Assembly: GCF_001499905.1 (NCBI RefSeq)
Contig: NZ_LQIS01000012.1
Coordinates: forward strand, 124,001-188,000
DNA: 64,000 nt
Reading direction: 5' to 3'
Source: Mycobacterium sp. GA-1285
Lineage (GTDB): Bacteria; Actinomycetota; Actinomycetes; Mycobacteriales; Mycobacteriaceae
Shown: piece after piece, positions 43,461 to 53,721 of the stretch
Layout of the letters: every line of letters begins with the position of its first letter
Position numbering within the stretch: position 1 is the stretch's first letter
Made by a program: the position numbers and the translations under genes
The notes under the pieces: model-generated
Told to the model about the DNA's origin: nothing
The model's database searches: none
What the model saw: the letters and a program-made list of their open reading frames with translations, nothing else

Positions 43461-44309
43461 ATGGATTACGGGCTCGTTCTGTTCACCAGTGATCGCGGCA
43501 TCACTCCCGCCGCGGCGGCCAAGCTCGCCGATGACCACGGCTTCACCACGTTCTACGTGCCCGAACACACCCACATCCCGATCAAGCGGCAGGCCGCGCA
43601 TCCCACGACGGGCGACGAGTCGCTACCCGACGATCGCTACATGCGCACCCTCGACCCGTGGGTCAGCTTGGGCACCGCGGCGGCGGTGACTTCGCGCGTC
43701 CGGTTGTCGACCGCGGTGGCCCTGCCGGTGGAGCACGACCCGATCACGTTGGCGAAGTCGATCGCCACGCTCGACCACCTGTCGGGTGGCCGCGTGAGCC
43801 TCGGGGTCGGGTTCGGCTGGAACACAGACGAACTGGCCGACCACAACGTGCCGCCGGGACGGCGGCGCACCATGCTGCGCGAATATCTGGAAGCGATGCG
43901 GGCGCTGTGGACGCAGGAGGAAGCGTCGTACGAGGGCGAGTTCGTCAACTTCGGCCCCAGTTGGGCATGGCCCAAACCCGTCCAGGCGCATATCCCCGTC
44001 CTCGTCGGCGCTGCGGGCACCGAGAAGAACTTCAAATGGATCGCCCGGTCCGCCGACGGCTGGATCACCACACCGCGTGACTTCGACATCGACGAACCGG
44101 TCAAGCTGCTTCAGGACACGTGGGCGTCCGCGGGGCGCGACGGGGCTCCGCAGATCGTCGCTCTCGACTTCAAGCCCGACCCCGACAAGCTCGCCCGCTG
44201 GGCGGATCTCGGTGTCACCGAAGTGCTTTTCGGCCTCCCCGACAAGTCGGCCGACGAGGTCGCCGCGTACGTCGAACGGCTGGCCGGCAAGCTGGCCGCG
44301 CTGGTCTGA
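43461..44309 (+). CDS. LLM-class F420-dependent oxidoreductase (Rv0953c-like)
   Basis: The protein has 282 residues from the ATG at 43461, giving MDYGLVLFTSDRGITPA. This is a TIM-barrel LLM protein with PITLAKSIATLDHLSGGRVSLGVGFGWN, typical of the mycobacterial F420 family. The alternative cofactor is FMN. Substrate unknown. Its stop is immediately next to the stop of the convergent modA-like gene. Confidence 0.85.
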   Translation: MDYGLVLFTSDRGITPAAAAKLADDHGFTTFYVPEHTHIPIKRQAAHPTTGDESLPDDRYMRTLDPWVSLGTAAAVTSRVRLSTAVALPVEHDPITLAKSIATLDHLSGGRVSLGVGFGWNTDELADHNVPPGRRRTMLREYLEAMRALWTQEEASYEGEFVNFGPSWAWPKPVQAHIPVLVGAAGTEKNFKWIARSADGWITTPRDFDIDEPVKLLQDTWASAGRDGAPQIVALDFKPDPDKLARWADLGVTEVLFGLPDKSADEVAAYVERLAGKLAALV

Positions 44310-45047
44310 TCAGGGCTTGCCGAAGCCCGCTGCGCCGAGCACTCGCTGTCCCGCTTCGGCGGTCACCGCGTCGACGAACGACTGCGCGAGGGCGCGATGC
44401 GACGAATCCTTCAGCGTCGCAATGGGGTAGACGTTGACCACATCGGCGGCTTCGGGGACGGGCACGGTGGTGACCCGAGCACCGCGGGCATCGGTGACGT
44501 AGACGATTCCGGCGTCGGCCTGCCCACTGGTCACCTTGTTCAGCACGTCGGTGACCGAGGACTCCTCGCTCACCGGGGACAGTTCGACCCCCGCGGCCGC
44601 TTCCACCTTCCGTGTCGCCGACCCGCACGGAACCTGCGGGGCACACACCACGACGCCGATCCCCGGCCGGGTCAGATCGCGTATCGTTTTGATGCCCTTG
44701 GGGTTTCCCGGTGTCACCGCGATGGTCAGCGTGTTCGTCGCGAAGTTCACCGGATCACCGCCGAGCAGCCCCGCGGCGGCGACCTTGTCCATGTTCGCGG
44801 TGTCGGCGGAGGCGAAGACGTCGGCGTAGGCGCCCTGCGTCAACTGTGTGGCGAGGTCGGAGGAACCGGCGAAGGAGAACTCCACCCGAGTGCCATGATG
44901 CTGCCTTTCGAACTGTGCGCCGATCTCGGTGAACGCGCCCTTCAGGGACGCCGCGGCGAACACGAGGAGCGAATCACGTGCTGCCCCTTGGGAACATCCG
45001 GCGGTCAGCGTGAGGAGCACTGCGACCAGAAGCGAAAGAGGCCTCAC
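44310..45047 (-). CDS. modA: ModA-like molybdate-binding lipoprotein
   Basis: The protein has 245 residues from a GTG at 45047, five bases after AAGGAG. Starts further upstream give a poor signal. Lipobox LTAGC follows the helix RPLSLLVAVLLTL. The periplasmic binding fold shows LLVFAAASLKGAFTEIG, SFAGSSDLATQL (oxyanion site Ser), ADVFASADTANMD and ADAGIVYVTDA, all typical of ModA. It would capture molybdate or tungstate. No modB or modC is adjacent, which is unusual for this transporter. Confidence 0.85.
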   Translation of the reverse strand: MRPLSLLVAVLLTLTAGCSQGAARDSLLVFAAASLKGAFTEIGAQFERQHHGTRVEFSFAGSSDLATQLTQGAYADVFASADTANMDKVAAAGLLGGDPVNFATNTLTIAVTPGNPKGIKTIRDLTRPGIGVVVCAPQVPCGSATRKVEAAAGVELSPVSEESSVTDVLNKVTSGQADAGIVYVTDARGARVTTVPVPEAADVVNVYPIATLKDSSHRALAQSFVDAVTAEAGQRVLGAAGFGKP

Positions 45048-45063
45048 GATGCTCCTTGCGTGG

Positions 45064-46602
45064 TCAGGCCAGGCTGGCGCGGTTGATCTCATCGGTCGCG
45101 CGCACCGTGATCGCCGCACCGAGCGGATCTCCGTCGGACATCAACGCGACGAGATTCTCCTCCTCGGAGATGGCCAGGAACCGTGAGTCGTCCGAATCGA
45201 GTCTGCCGACGATGATTCCGGTGCGGACGGGCCAGTCGTAGCGCACCGAGTAGGTCTCGATCGTCGCGCGGCCTTCGGGCCGCTCGGTGACCGGAACCGT
45301 CGGCAGTGCCGCGACGTCCGCGTCGAGGGTCGCGCTGTTGTTCGTCCGCCAGTCGGCGGGCAGCGTCGAATAGATGCCGACCGAGTACTTGCTCATCGTT
45401 CCGCCGTTGGCACCCACGAGACCGAATCGCCCTGGCTGATCGCGCATCTGAGTGACCGTCTCGGCGATGGCGTGCAGCGAGTAGCTGTTCCCCGGGCCGC
45501 CGAAGTACGGCAGCCCGCCGGTCACCGTCAGGCCCCGCGGATCGTCGCCGTCAATGCCCAGCGCCTCGCAGGCGACGAAGACGGGGAAGGGAAAGCAGCT
45601 GTAGAGGTCGAAGGTGGCGATGTCGTCGACGCCGATCTGCGCCACCCGCAATGCTTCTCGCAAGGCGTGTACGGTCGCGGGGCTGGCACCGAGGTCGACA
45701 CGGTCGAGCAGTCCCTGCTCGGTCAGGTCCGAGTGTCCGTGCAGGTACACCCATTTCTCCTCGGGCACCCCGAGTCGACGCGCGGCCTCGACCGACATCA
45801 TGATCGCGGCGGCGCCCTGGTTGACCTGGTCGCGAGCCACCAGGAGGCGGGGATAGGGATCGCAGATCATCCGGTTGTCGTCGGTGACGGTGACGATCTC
45901 CTCCACCGACCGTTCGACCGGCGATGACGAGAACAGGTTCTTGGCAGCGACTTTCGACAACGGCGCGAACAGCTCGGCCATCTGCCTGCGGTAGTCGGCG
46001 ACGCCGAGGCCGAGCCGGCTGCGACGCGCATTGTCCAGCAGCCCGTATTGCACTGCCGCGCCGGTCAATCCGTGCGAGGCGGTGTACTCGGTGAAGTACT
46101 GGTGGATCTGGTGCCCGCGGTCCTCGAGTTGACCGTCGACGTGTTCGGTGAAGTCGGGCTTGGCCTGGCCCTGCTCGGCGGCACGGCGCCAGTAGCGTGC
46201 CGTCGACCCCGGTTCCGAACCGATCACCATCGCCACGTCGAACTCACCCGCCGCGATGGCGTTGCCCGCCTCGGTGACGAGTTTCTGCGGCCCCTGCCCA
46301 CCGACCGGTTCGAGCACGACACGCGCGGGATCGCCGCCGACGCGCCGCATCACCGAACGCGGATAGTTGTTCGACTTGCCCAGCGTCGCGGGCATCGGCC
46401 CGGAGATCTCGAACTGGCGCAGCGCGTACACCGTCTCGATGGCCCCTGCCGCCGCCCCGCCGTCGACCCCGGTGTCGGCAAGCGCCGCCCGCACCGCCTC
46501 GGTCGCGAGGTCGACCGCCGACATCCCTCGGTAACCGGGGTCGTCGATTCGCTCGGTGAATTGCCCGACGCCGACGATGACCGGGGTCCGGGGATCGACC
46601 AT
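45064..46602 (-). CDS. Thiolase-like protein / acetyl-CoA acetyltransferase homologue
   Basis: The protein has 512 residues. The N-terminal 400 residues follow a thiolase / SCP-x fold: PVIVGVGQFTERIDD, SAVDLATEAVRAAL, a YSCFPFPVF strand and GGLPYFGGPGNSYSLHAI with the C-terminal His. The nucleophile loop, normally V-C-G-S-G-x-Q, reads VGGQGPQKL with Gly101 in the cysteine place. The C-terminal 100 residues resemble an OB-fold add-on (VRTGIIVGRL). It is probably not a standard thiolase. Related actinobacterial proteins occur in steroid side-chain and lipid pathways. Confidence 0.8.
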   Translation of the reverse strand: MVDPRTPVIVGVGQFTERIDDPGYRGMSAVDLATEAVRAALADTGVDGGAAAGAIETVYALRQFEISGPMPATLGKSNNYPRSVMRRVGGDPARVVLEPVGGQGPQKLVTEAGNAIAAGEFDVAMVIGSEPGSTARYWRRAAEQGQAKPDFTEHVDGQLEDRGHQIHQYFTEYTASHGLTGAAVQYGLLDNARRSRLGLGVADYRRQMAELFAPLSKVAAKNLFSSSPVERSVEEIVTVTDDNRMICDPYPRLLVARDQVNQGAAAIMMSVEAARRLGVPEEKWVYLHGHSDLTEQGLLDRVDLGASPATVHALREALRVAQIGVDDIATFDLYSCFPFPVFVACEALGIDGDDPRGLTVTGGLPYFGGPGNSYSLHAIAETVTQMRDQPGRFGLVGANGGTMSKYSVGIYSTLPADWRTNNSATLDADVAALPTVPVTERPEGRATIETYSVRYDWPVRTGIIVGRLDSDDSRFLAISEEENLVALMSDGDPLGAAITVRATDEINRASLA

Positions 46603-46789
46603 TACAGACCTCCTGACAACTGTTAGTTCGCCAGGCTAATCGAGGACTGGAACGTGTTCCTAATCCTGCGGGGCACTTCACACCGCCTGCGCCCACGAAC
46701 ACCTGCCGGCGCCCACACACGCAAGCCCGCGAGCGACCCCTTTTGCACACCGAACGGCGGCATGTCGCCGTGCAGACGCGGGTGCTCGC

Positions 46790-46813
46790 GGGAAAGAGGG
46801 AGGGAAAGAGGGA
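46790..46813. repeat. 12-bp perfect tandem repeat
   Basis: GGGAAAGAGGGA occurs twice end to end, 7 bp beyond the sucD stop. The surrounding 46603-46820 intergenic region shows no gene. Confidence 0.8.
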
Positions 46814-46820
46814 GAAGCCG

Positions 46821-47735
46821 CTACAGGTTCTGCAGGATTTCCCGGGCCAGGTTGGCGGTCTCCGACGGCGTCTTGCCGACCTTCACGCCCGCGGCCTCGA
46901 GTGCTTCCTTCTTCGCCGCGGCGGTGCCCGAGGAGCCCGACACGATGGCGCCGGCGTGGCCCATCGTCTTGCCCTCCGGCGCGGTGAACCCCGCGACGTA
47001 GCCGACGACCGGCTTGCTGACGTTCCCCTTGATGTAATCGGCGGCGCGCTCCTCGGCGTCACCGCCGATCTCACCGATCATCACGATGACCTTGGTGTCG
47101 GGATCCTTCTCGAACGCCTCGATCGCGTCGATGTGCGTGGTGCCGATGACGGGGTCGCCGCCGATGCCGATCGCGGTCGAGAACCCGAAATCGCGCAGTT
47201 CGAACATCATCTGATAGGTCAGCGTCCCGGACTTGGACACCAGACCGACCGGACCCGGCCCGGTGATGTTGGCCGGAGTGATGCCGGCCAACGCCTCGCC
47301 GGGTGTGATGATGCCGGGGCAGTTCGGCCCGATGATGCGAATTTTTGGACCCTTCCCTCCACCTTTTTCCAGGTTGTACGCCCAGGCATAGGCGGTGTCC
47401 TGCACCGGGATTCCCTCGGTGATGACGACCAGCAGCGGGATCTCGGCGTCGACTGCTTCGATGATCGCGTCCTTGGCGAACTTCGGCGGCACGAACACCA
47501 CCGACACGTCCGCGCCGGTCTCCTTCATCGCCTCGGCGACGCTGCCGAACACCGGCAGCTCGATGTCCTTGCCCTCGGCGTCCTTGTGCGACACCGTCGT
47601 GCCGGCCTTGCGCGCGTTGACGCCGCCGACCAGCTGCGTGCCGGCCTTGAGCATCAGCGCGGTGTGCTTGGTGCCCTCGCCGCCGGTGATGCCCTGGACG
47701 ATGACCTTGGAGTCTTTGTTCAGAAAAATAGACAT
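46821..47735 (-). CDS. sucD: Succinyl-CoA ligase alpha subunit
   Basis: The protein has 304 residues and acts in the TCA cycle, converting succinyl-CoA to succinate with NTP formation. CoA-binding motif [18 protein letters not shown] near residue 15, and the phosphohistidine loop [16 protein letters not shown] near residue 252. It begins 13 bp after the sucC stop in the same operon. Confidence 0.96.
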   Translation of the reverse strand: MSIFLNKDSKVIVQGITGGEGTKHTALMLKAGTQLVGGVNARKAGTTVSHKDAEGKDIELPVFGSVAEAMKETGADVSVVFVPPKFAKDAIIEAVDAEIPLLVVITEGIPVQDTAYAWAYNLEKGGGKGPKIRIIGPNCPGIITPGEALAGITPANITGPGPVGLVSKSGTLTYQMMFELRDFGFSTAIGIGGDPVIGTTHIDAIEAFEKDPDTKVIVMIGEIGGDAEERAADYIKGNVSKPVVGYVAGFTAPEGKTMGHAGAIVSGSSGTAAAKKEALEAAGVKVGKTPSETANLAREILQNL

Positions 47736-47748
47736 GGGTCATGGCTCC

Positions 47749-48915
<1,167 letters not shown>

Positions 48916-49198
48916 TGGCTTTGGAACGTCCCTGTCTCTAGCGCGTCTATTGCGGAGTTGTTGGGCCGAAGGCTCGGAGGAACTTTATCCACACGCCCAC
49001 GACGCGTCGGCACCGCCCACCGGTCATGTGGTAGATCTCACCGCTCGCGTTCAGTGATACGAATCACAATCTCGCGCGGATGTGCCCCCCGGCTTGCAGC
49101 CGCAGCGGGGAGTTGGTTACCGTGCCTCTGGTCTCGATAACGCTTTGGTCACGACAGGCAATTCCCGACAGGCATCCGACAGGCAAGGACACCCCAGG

Positions 49199-50263
49199 TT
49201 GGCTTCGCACCGTTCGTCCGGATCTCATCGCAGATCGTCGACGAACCGCCAAATCAGCCGCCGCGCAAGCGAATCCCCTGCCGAAGTCACCGACATCATT
49301 CCGTTCAACGAGTTCGGCGATCTCGATGACATCGACTTCCGCGAGAACAGCGCCTTCGACCGCGAGGCCCAGGTCATCGGTGCTCCCGAACTGGACGACC
49401 TGACCGACACCGACGACCTCATCCCGCTGCGTCTGACGGTGCCCTCGGAGTTCCGGTCCGGTCCCAAGTCCGGTGCGAGGCACGCCCGCCGTTCCCACGC
49501 CTACCGCGACAGCCACACCGACACCAGCGACGGCGTGGCCGCGACCGACGTCATCCGCATCGGGCGCCGTACGCCTGCGCACCGCAAGCAGGAAGTTCCC
49601 GTCAAGGGCCGGCTGATGGTCGCCGCGATGGCGGTCGGTGCCACCGCCGCGGGCGCATACTCGATGGCCAATGCCGCGCACGAGAACTCGTCGGAGGCCG
49701 TCCTGGCCGCCGATCAGGCCGCGATGGCCAACCCGATCGGCGAGACGTCGGGCGGTATGCAGGTGGTCGCCGTGACGCCGGCCGCCAGCGCGTCGTTGCA
49801 CACCGAGGAGATCCAGAAGGCGGCGGCGTTCGCCCAGGAGCGCGCCGAACGCGAAGCCCGGCTGCAACGTCCGATGTTCGTGAGGCCCACCACCGGCGTG
49901 TGGACGTCGGGCTTCGGCTACCGCTGGGGCGCCCTGCACGCCGGCATCGACATCGCGAACTCGATCGGCACGCCGGTGCTCAGCGCCTCCGACGGCGTGG
50001 TCATCTCGGCCGGGCCGTACGCCGGTTACGGCAACATGGTCAAGGTCCGGCATTCCGACGGCACCGTGACGCTCTACGGTCACCTCAGCTCGTGGTCGGT
50101 GGAGGTCGGTCAGCGCGTCTGGGCGGGCGACCAGATCGCGAAGATGGGCAACACCGGCAACTCGACGGGGCCGCACCTGCACTTCGAGGTGCACCTGAAC
50201 GGCACCGACCGCGTCGACCCCGTCGGTTGGCTGGCCAAACGCGGCCTGTCGATCGGCAACTAG
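49199..50263 (+). CDS. M23-family peptidoglycan endopeptidase (Rv0950c-like)
   Basis: The protein has 354 residues from the TTG at 49199, preceded by AAGGACA. A GTG at 49082 or TTG at 49145 are alternatives and the start is uncertain. A long acidic, disordered cytoplasmic region (EVTDIIPFNEFGDLDDIDF) precedes a single anchor helix (LMVAAMAVGATAAGAYSM). The C-terminal LytM domain has both zinc motifs, HAGIDIAN and GPHLHFEVH, plus GYGNMVKVRH and YGHLSSWSV. It should cut peptidoglycan cross-links or regulate amidases from the outer face. Confidence 0.85.
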   Translation: MASHRSSGSHRRSSTNRQISRRASESPAEVTDIIPFNEFGDLDDIDFRENSAFDREAQVIGAPELDDLTDTDDLIPLRLTVPSEFRSGPKSGARHARRSHAYRDSHTDTSDGVAATDVIRIGRRTPAHRKQEVPVKGRLMVAAMAVGATAAGAYSMANAAHENSSEAVLAADQAAMANPIGETSGGMQVVAVTPAASASLHTEEIQKAAAFAQERAEREARLQRPMFVRPTTGVWTSGFGYRWGALHAGIDIANSIGTPVLSASDGVVISAGPYAGYGNMVKVRHSDGTVTLYGHLSSWSVEVGQRVWAGDQIAKMGNTGNSTGPHLHFEVHLNGTDRVDPVGWLAKRGLSIGN

Positions 50264-50272
50264 TCTGGCTGA

Positions 50273-50935
50273 GTGGCCAGCGACGACGACTCCGATCTGA
50301 CACGCCAATCACCGTCGAGCGCGGAAACGGGCATCATTCGTCGTCACCCTTCCGGAGAGATTCCGACCGGCCAGGACCCGCAGACGAATATCATCCGGCG
50401 CCATCCGACGGGTGCGATTCCGATCGCCGACCCGCCGACGGAGATGGCGGACGGCGGCGCGACACAGCTGTCCGACCGTGCGGCGGACACTTGGGGCCCC
50501 AGCTCGCGAGGGGACTACGTACCGCGAGCGCGGCCGGTGGCCGTGTCCCCGGCCGGATCGCCGCAAGCCAACCCGAAGACCGCGATCGCGACCGCGGTGG
50601 CGAGCATCCTGACCGGTTGGGCCACCGCCGTCATCGCCACCGACCTGATCACCGGCTGGTGGCGCTCGGATCGACTGTTCTGCGTGGCGGTCGGCTTCTT
50701 GACCGCGATCTCGGCGGCCGCCCTGATCGCCGGGCTGATCGGGCTGCTGCTGCGTCGCTGGGTGAGCCGCCTGCTGGTCATGGTGGGGTCGGTGGTGTCG
50801 CTGCTGATCTTCTCCAGCCTGTTCGTCGCCGGCGCCAAGCTACCCGCCGTGGTGTACGCGATCCCCGTGCTGCCGGTGGCGAGCATCGTGCTCGCCGCGC
50901 TGCCGGCCACCGGCCGCTGGGAACGCTCCGGCTAG
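50273..50935 (+). CDS. Small membrane protein with RRHP repeats
   Basis: The protein has 220 residues from a GTG, 9 bp after the M23 stop. The N-terminal 95 residues are cytoplasmic and disordered, with a repeated motif IIRRHPSGEIP and IIRRHPTGAIP 24 residues apart. Four hydrophobic helices fill residues 100-215. No enzymatic motif is visible. Co-transcription with the peptidase suggests an envelope role. Its TAG stop and that of the convergent uvrD1 share one CTAG. Confidence 0.75.
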   Translation: MASDDDSDLTRQSPSSAETGIIRRHPSGEIPTGQDPQTNIIRRHPTGAIPIADPPTEMADGGATQLSDRAADTWGPSSRGDYVPRARPVAVSPAGSPQANPKTAIATAVASILTGWATAVIATDLITGWWRSDRLFCVAVGFLTAISAAALIAGLIGLLLRRWVSRLLVMVGSVVSLLIFSSLFVAGAKLPAVVYAIPVLPVASIVLAALPATGRWERSG

Positions 50936-53271
50936 AGCTTGGTGATCGGCGCGTGGTTGTGCATCAGCTTGACCCGACCGGAGCTACCGAAGTCGATCAG
51001 CGACATCGCCGACTCGCCCACGCCGCTCACCTCTTCCACGCGACCCAACCCGTACTTGTCGTGCGTGACCCGATCGCCGGGTTCGAGCACCAGCAGTGGG
51101 CGCTTTCCCGCACCGGAGCGCGTCGGCGACGGGCGGGGGGCCCCGAAGCGCCCCGCACCGCTGACTGGTGCGCTCAACAATGACCTTCCGTTCTCGGGAT
51201 CGGTGCGCCGCCAGTCGATCAGGTGTTGCGGAATCTCCTTGAGGAAGCGGGATTCCGGGTTCAGCATCGGTTGGCCCCATGACGAACGGATCTTGGCTCG
51301 GCTGAGGTAGAGCCGCTGCCGCGCGCGGGTGATGCCGACGTATGCGAGCCGCCGCTCCTCGGACAGCTCGGCGGGGTCGCCCAGCGCCCGCATGTGCGGG
51401 AACATGCCGTCCTCCCAGCCGGTCACGAACACGACCGGGAACTCGAGACCCTTGGCGGTGTGCAAGGTCATCAGCGTGACGACACCGGCTCCGTGCTCGG
51501 GCAATTCGTCGGCGTCGGCCACCAGCGACACCCGTTCCAGGAACTGGGCCAACACGCCGGTGTCGGGGATGTCCTCGTCGAGGGGCTCGTCCTCGGCGAG
51601 CGCCTGCGCGTTGGCCAGGTCGGTGCTGAATTCATGTGCGACGCTGACCAATTCGTTGAGGTTGTCCAACCGCGCGAGATCCTGCGGATCGCTTGACGAC
51701 TCGAGTTCGGCACGATACCCGGTGCGGTCGAGCACTGCCTCGACCAACTCGCCGAGTTCACCGTCGAGACGGCCGCGCAGATCGTCGAGCATCTCCACGA
51801 AGGCCGAGATGCACTTCTCGGCACGGGTGTTGAGCATCGGCACCTTGCCCTCGGCGGCCGCCTGCAGGGCGTCGTTGAAGCTGAGCCCGGTGTTCTCGGC
51901 GTACACCGCGACGCACGCCTCGGCGCGGTCACCGATGCCGCGGCGCGGAGTGTTCAGGATGCGACGCATGCTCACCGAGTCGCCGGGGTTGTCCAGCACG
52001 CGCAGGTACGCGACGATGTCGCGGATCTCCCGGCGCTCGTAAAAGCGCACGCCGCCAACGACTTTGTAGGGAATGCCAGCGCGGATGAACACCTCTTCGA
52101 GCGCACGCGAGGAGTTGTTCGTGCGGTAGAACACCGCCACGTCGCTGTAGTTGAGCCCGTCGTCGACCAGTGCGTCGATCTCCTGGGCGACGAATCGCGC
52201 CTCGTCGTGCTCGTTGTCGGCGACGTAGCCGACGATCAGCTCGCCCTCCCCCTCGTCGGTCCACAGCCGCTTCTCGCGCCGGCCGGCGTTGCGGGAGATC
52301 ACCGCGTTCGCGGCGTTGAGGATGTTCTGCGTGGAGCGGTAATTCTGTTCCAGCAGAATGGTTGTCGCGCTCGGATAGTCGCGTTCGAAGTCCTCGATGT
52401 TGCGGATCGTCGCACCGCGGAACGCGTAGATCGACTGGTCGGCGTCGCCCACCACGCACAGTTCGGCAGGCGGCACGCCGGCTGGATCATCTTGCGAGGC
52501 CGCAGTACCCACCAGTTCACGCACCAACACGTACTGGGCGTGGTTGGTGTCCTGGTACTCGTCGACGAGGATGTGCCGGAACCGCCGCCGGTAGTACTGC
52601 GCGATCTGCGGGAAGGCCTGCAGCACGGCGACCGTCTCGCCGATCAGGTCGTCGAAGTCCAGCGCGTTGGCTGCGCGCAGGCGGCGCTGGTATTCGGCGT
52701 AGACCTCGGCGACGATGCCGGGCAGCTCCTCGCCCGCCTCCGAGGCCTCGGCGGCCGCCTGCTCCGGGCCGACCAACTCGTTCTTGTGATTGGAGATGGC
52801 GTTGGACAGCAGCCGCGGCGAGTACCGCTTGGTGTCCAGCCCCATGTCCTTGCCGATCATCAGCAGGAGGCGACGCGAGTCGTCGGCGTCGTAGATCGAG
52901 AAGTTGGAGTTCAGCCCCGGCAGCAGCGAAGCCTGGTTGCGCAGGATCCGCACACAGGTGGAGTGGAACGTCGACACCCACATCGAGCGTGCGGACGGAC
53001 CCACCAACTCCACCACCCGCTCGCGCATCTCGGCCGCGGCCTTGTTGGTGAACGTGATGGCCAGCACCTGCCCGACGCCGACGTCACGGGCGGCGAGCAG
53101 GTAGGCGATGCGGCGGGTGAGCACAGCCGTCTTGCCGGAGCCGGCACCTGCGACGATGAGCAGCGGCGAGCCCTCGTGCAGGACGGCCTGGCGCTGCGGG
53201 GGGTTCAGCCCGTCGAGCAGTCGGTCGGATTCGGCGGCCCCGTTCGGTGCGATCAGGTTCGGTGCGCTCAT
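50932..53271 (-). CDS. uvrD1: UvrD1/PcrA superfamily 1 DNA helicase
   Basis: The protein has 779 residues from the ATG at 53271. The frame extends upstream over non-coding DNA. SF1A helicase motifs are in order: LNPPQRQAV (Q), VAGAGSGKTAVLTRRI (Walker A), TFTNKAAAEMRERV (Ia), VDEYQDTNHAQY (II), GDADQSIYAFRGA (III), EQNYRST (IV), LMTLHTAKGLEFPVVF (V) and VGITRARQRLYL (VI). The C-terminal tail ends in a Tudor-like fold VTHDKYGLGRVEEVSG. M. tuberculosis UvrD1 unwinds DNA in repair and is stimulated by Ku. Confidence 0.95.
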   Translation of the reverse strand: MSAPNLIAPNGAAESDRLLDGLNPPQRQAVLHEGSPLLIVAGAGSGKTAVLTRRIAYLLAARDVGVGQVLAITFTNKAAAEMRERVVELVGPSARSMWVSTFHSTCVRILRNQASLLPGLNSNFSIYDADDSRRLLLMIGKDMGLDTKRYSPRLLSNAISNHKNELVGPEQAAAEASEAGEELPGIVAEVYAEYQRRLRAANALDFDDLIGETVAVLQAFPQIAQYYRRRFRHILVDEYQDTNHAQYVLVRELVGTAASQDDPAGVPPAELCVVGDADQSIYAFRGATIRNIEDFERDYPSATTILLEQNYRSTQNILNAANAVISRNAGRREKRLWTDEGEGELIVGYVADNEHDEARFVAQEIDALVDDGLNYSDVAVFYRTNNSSRALEEVFIRAGIPYKVVGGVRFYERREIRDIVAYLRVLDNPGDSVSMRRILNTPRRGIGDRAEACVAVYAENTGLSFNDALQAAAEGKVPMLNTRAEKCISAFVEMLDDLRGRLDGELGELVEAVLDRTGYRAELESSSDPQDLARLDNLNELVSVAHEFSTDLANAQALAEDEPLDEDIPDTGVLAQFLERVSLVADADELPEHGAGVVTLMTLHTAKGLEFPVVFVTGWEDGMFPHMRALGDPAELSEERRLAYVGITRARQRLYLSRAKIRSSWGQPMLNPESRFLKEIPQHLIDWRRTDPENGRSLLSAPVSGAGRFGAPRPSPTRSGAGKRPLLVLEPGDRVTHDKYGLGRVEEVSGVGESAMSLIDFGSSGRVKLMHNHAPITKL

Positions 53272-53433
53272 GTCAGTGTCGAACTTACCGCTGTGCAGGG
53301 ACACTCCCGCGGTCGAACCGCCGCATGGCTTTGCGCTGGCACGGCGTTTGATGGCACACTTTGTCCCGTCTTGTGTGAGGCCTGGGGCGGACGAGGACGA
53401 GACGTGGACCCACACGACGAGGCGGCGAAATCC

Positions 53434-53697
53434 ATGACGACCGGAACCGAGACTGTGCCCGATATCGATGACCTGCGCCGGGAGATCGACCGGCTCGACG
53501 CCGAGATCCTCGCCGCGGTGAAGCGCCGTACCGAGGTGTCCAAGATGATCGGTCAGGCCCGGATGGCCTCCGGGGGCACCCGCCTGGTGCACAGCCGCGA
53601 GATGAAGGTCATCGAGCGCTACAGCGAACTCGGCCCCGACGGCAAAGACCTCGCGATGCTGTTGCTGCGCCTGGGCCGCGGCCGCCTCGGCCATTGA
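53434..53697 (+). CDS. aroQ: AroQ-class chorismate mutase, intracellular
   Basis: The protein has 87 residues from the ATG at 53434. A GTG at 53404 would add ten residues, but the M. tuberculosis enzyme Rv0948c starts at the comparable place. All-helical AroQ fold: DDLRREIDRLDAEILAAVKRR, VSKMIGQARM, GGTRLVHSREMKVIERYSELG and C-terminal LLRLGRGRLGH. It turns chorismate into prephenate for Phe and Tyr. The known enzyme is weak alone and is activated by AroG, contacting it through the C-terminal GRLGH. Confidence 0.93.
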   Translation: MTTGTETVPDIDDLRREIDRLDAEILAAVKRRTEVSKMIGQARMASGGTRLVHSREMKVIERYSELGPDGKDLAMLLLRLGRGRLGH

Positions 53698-53721
53698 CCC
53701 TGCCGTAGTGCACCGAAATCC

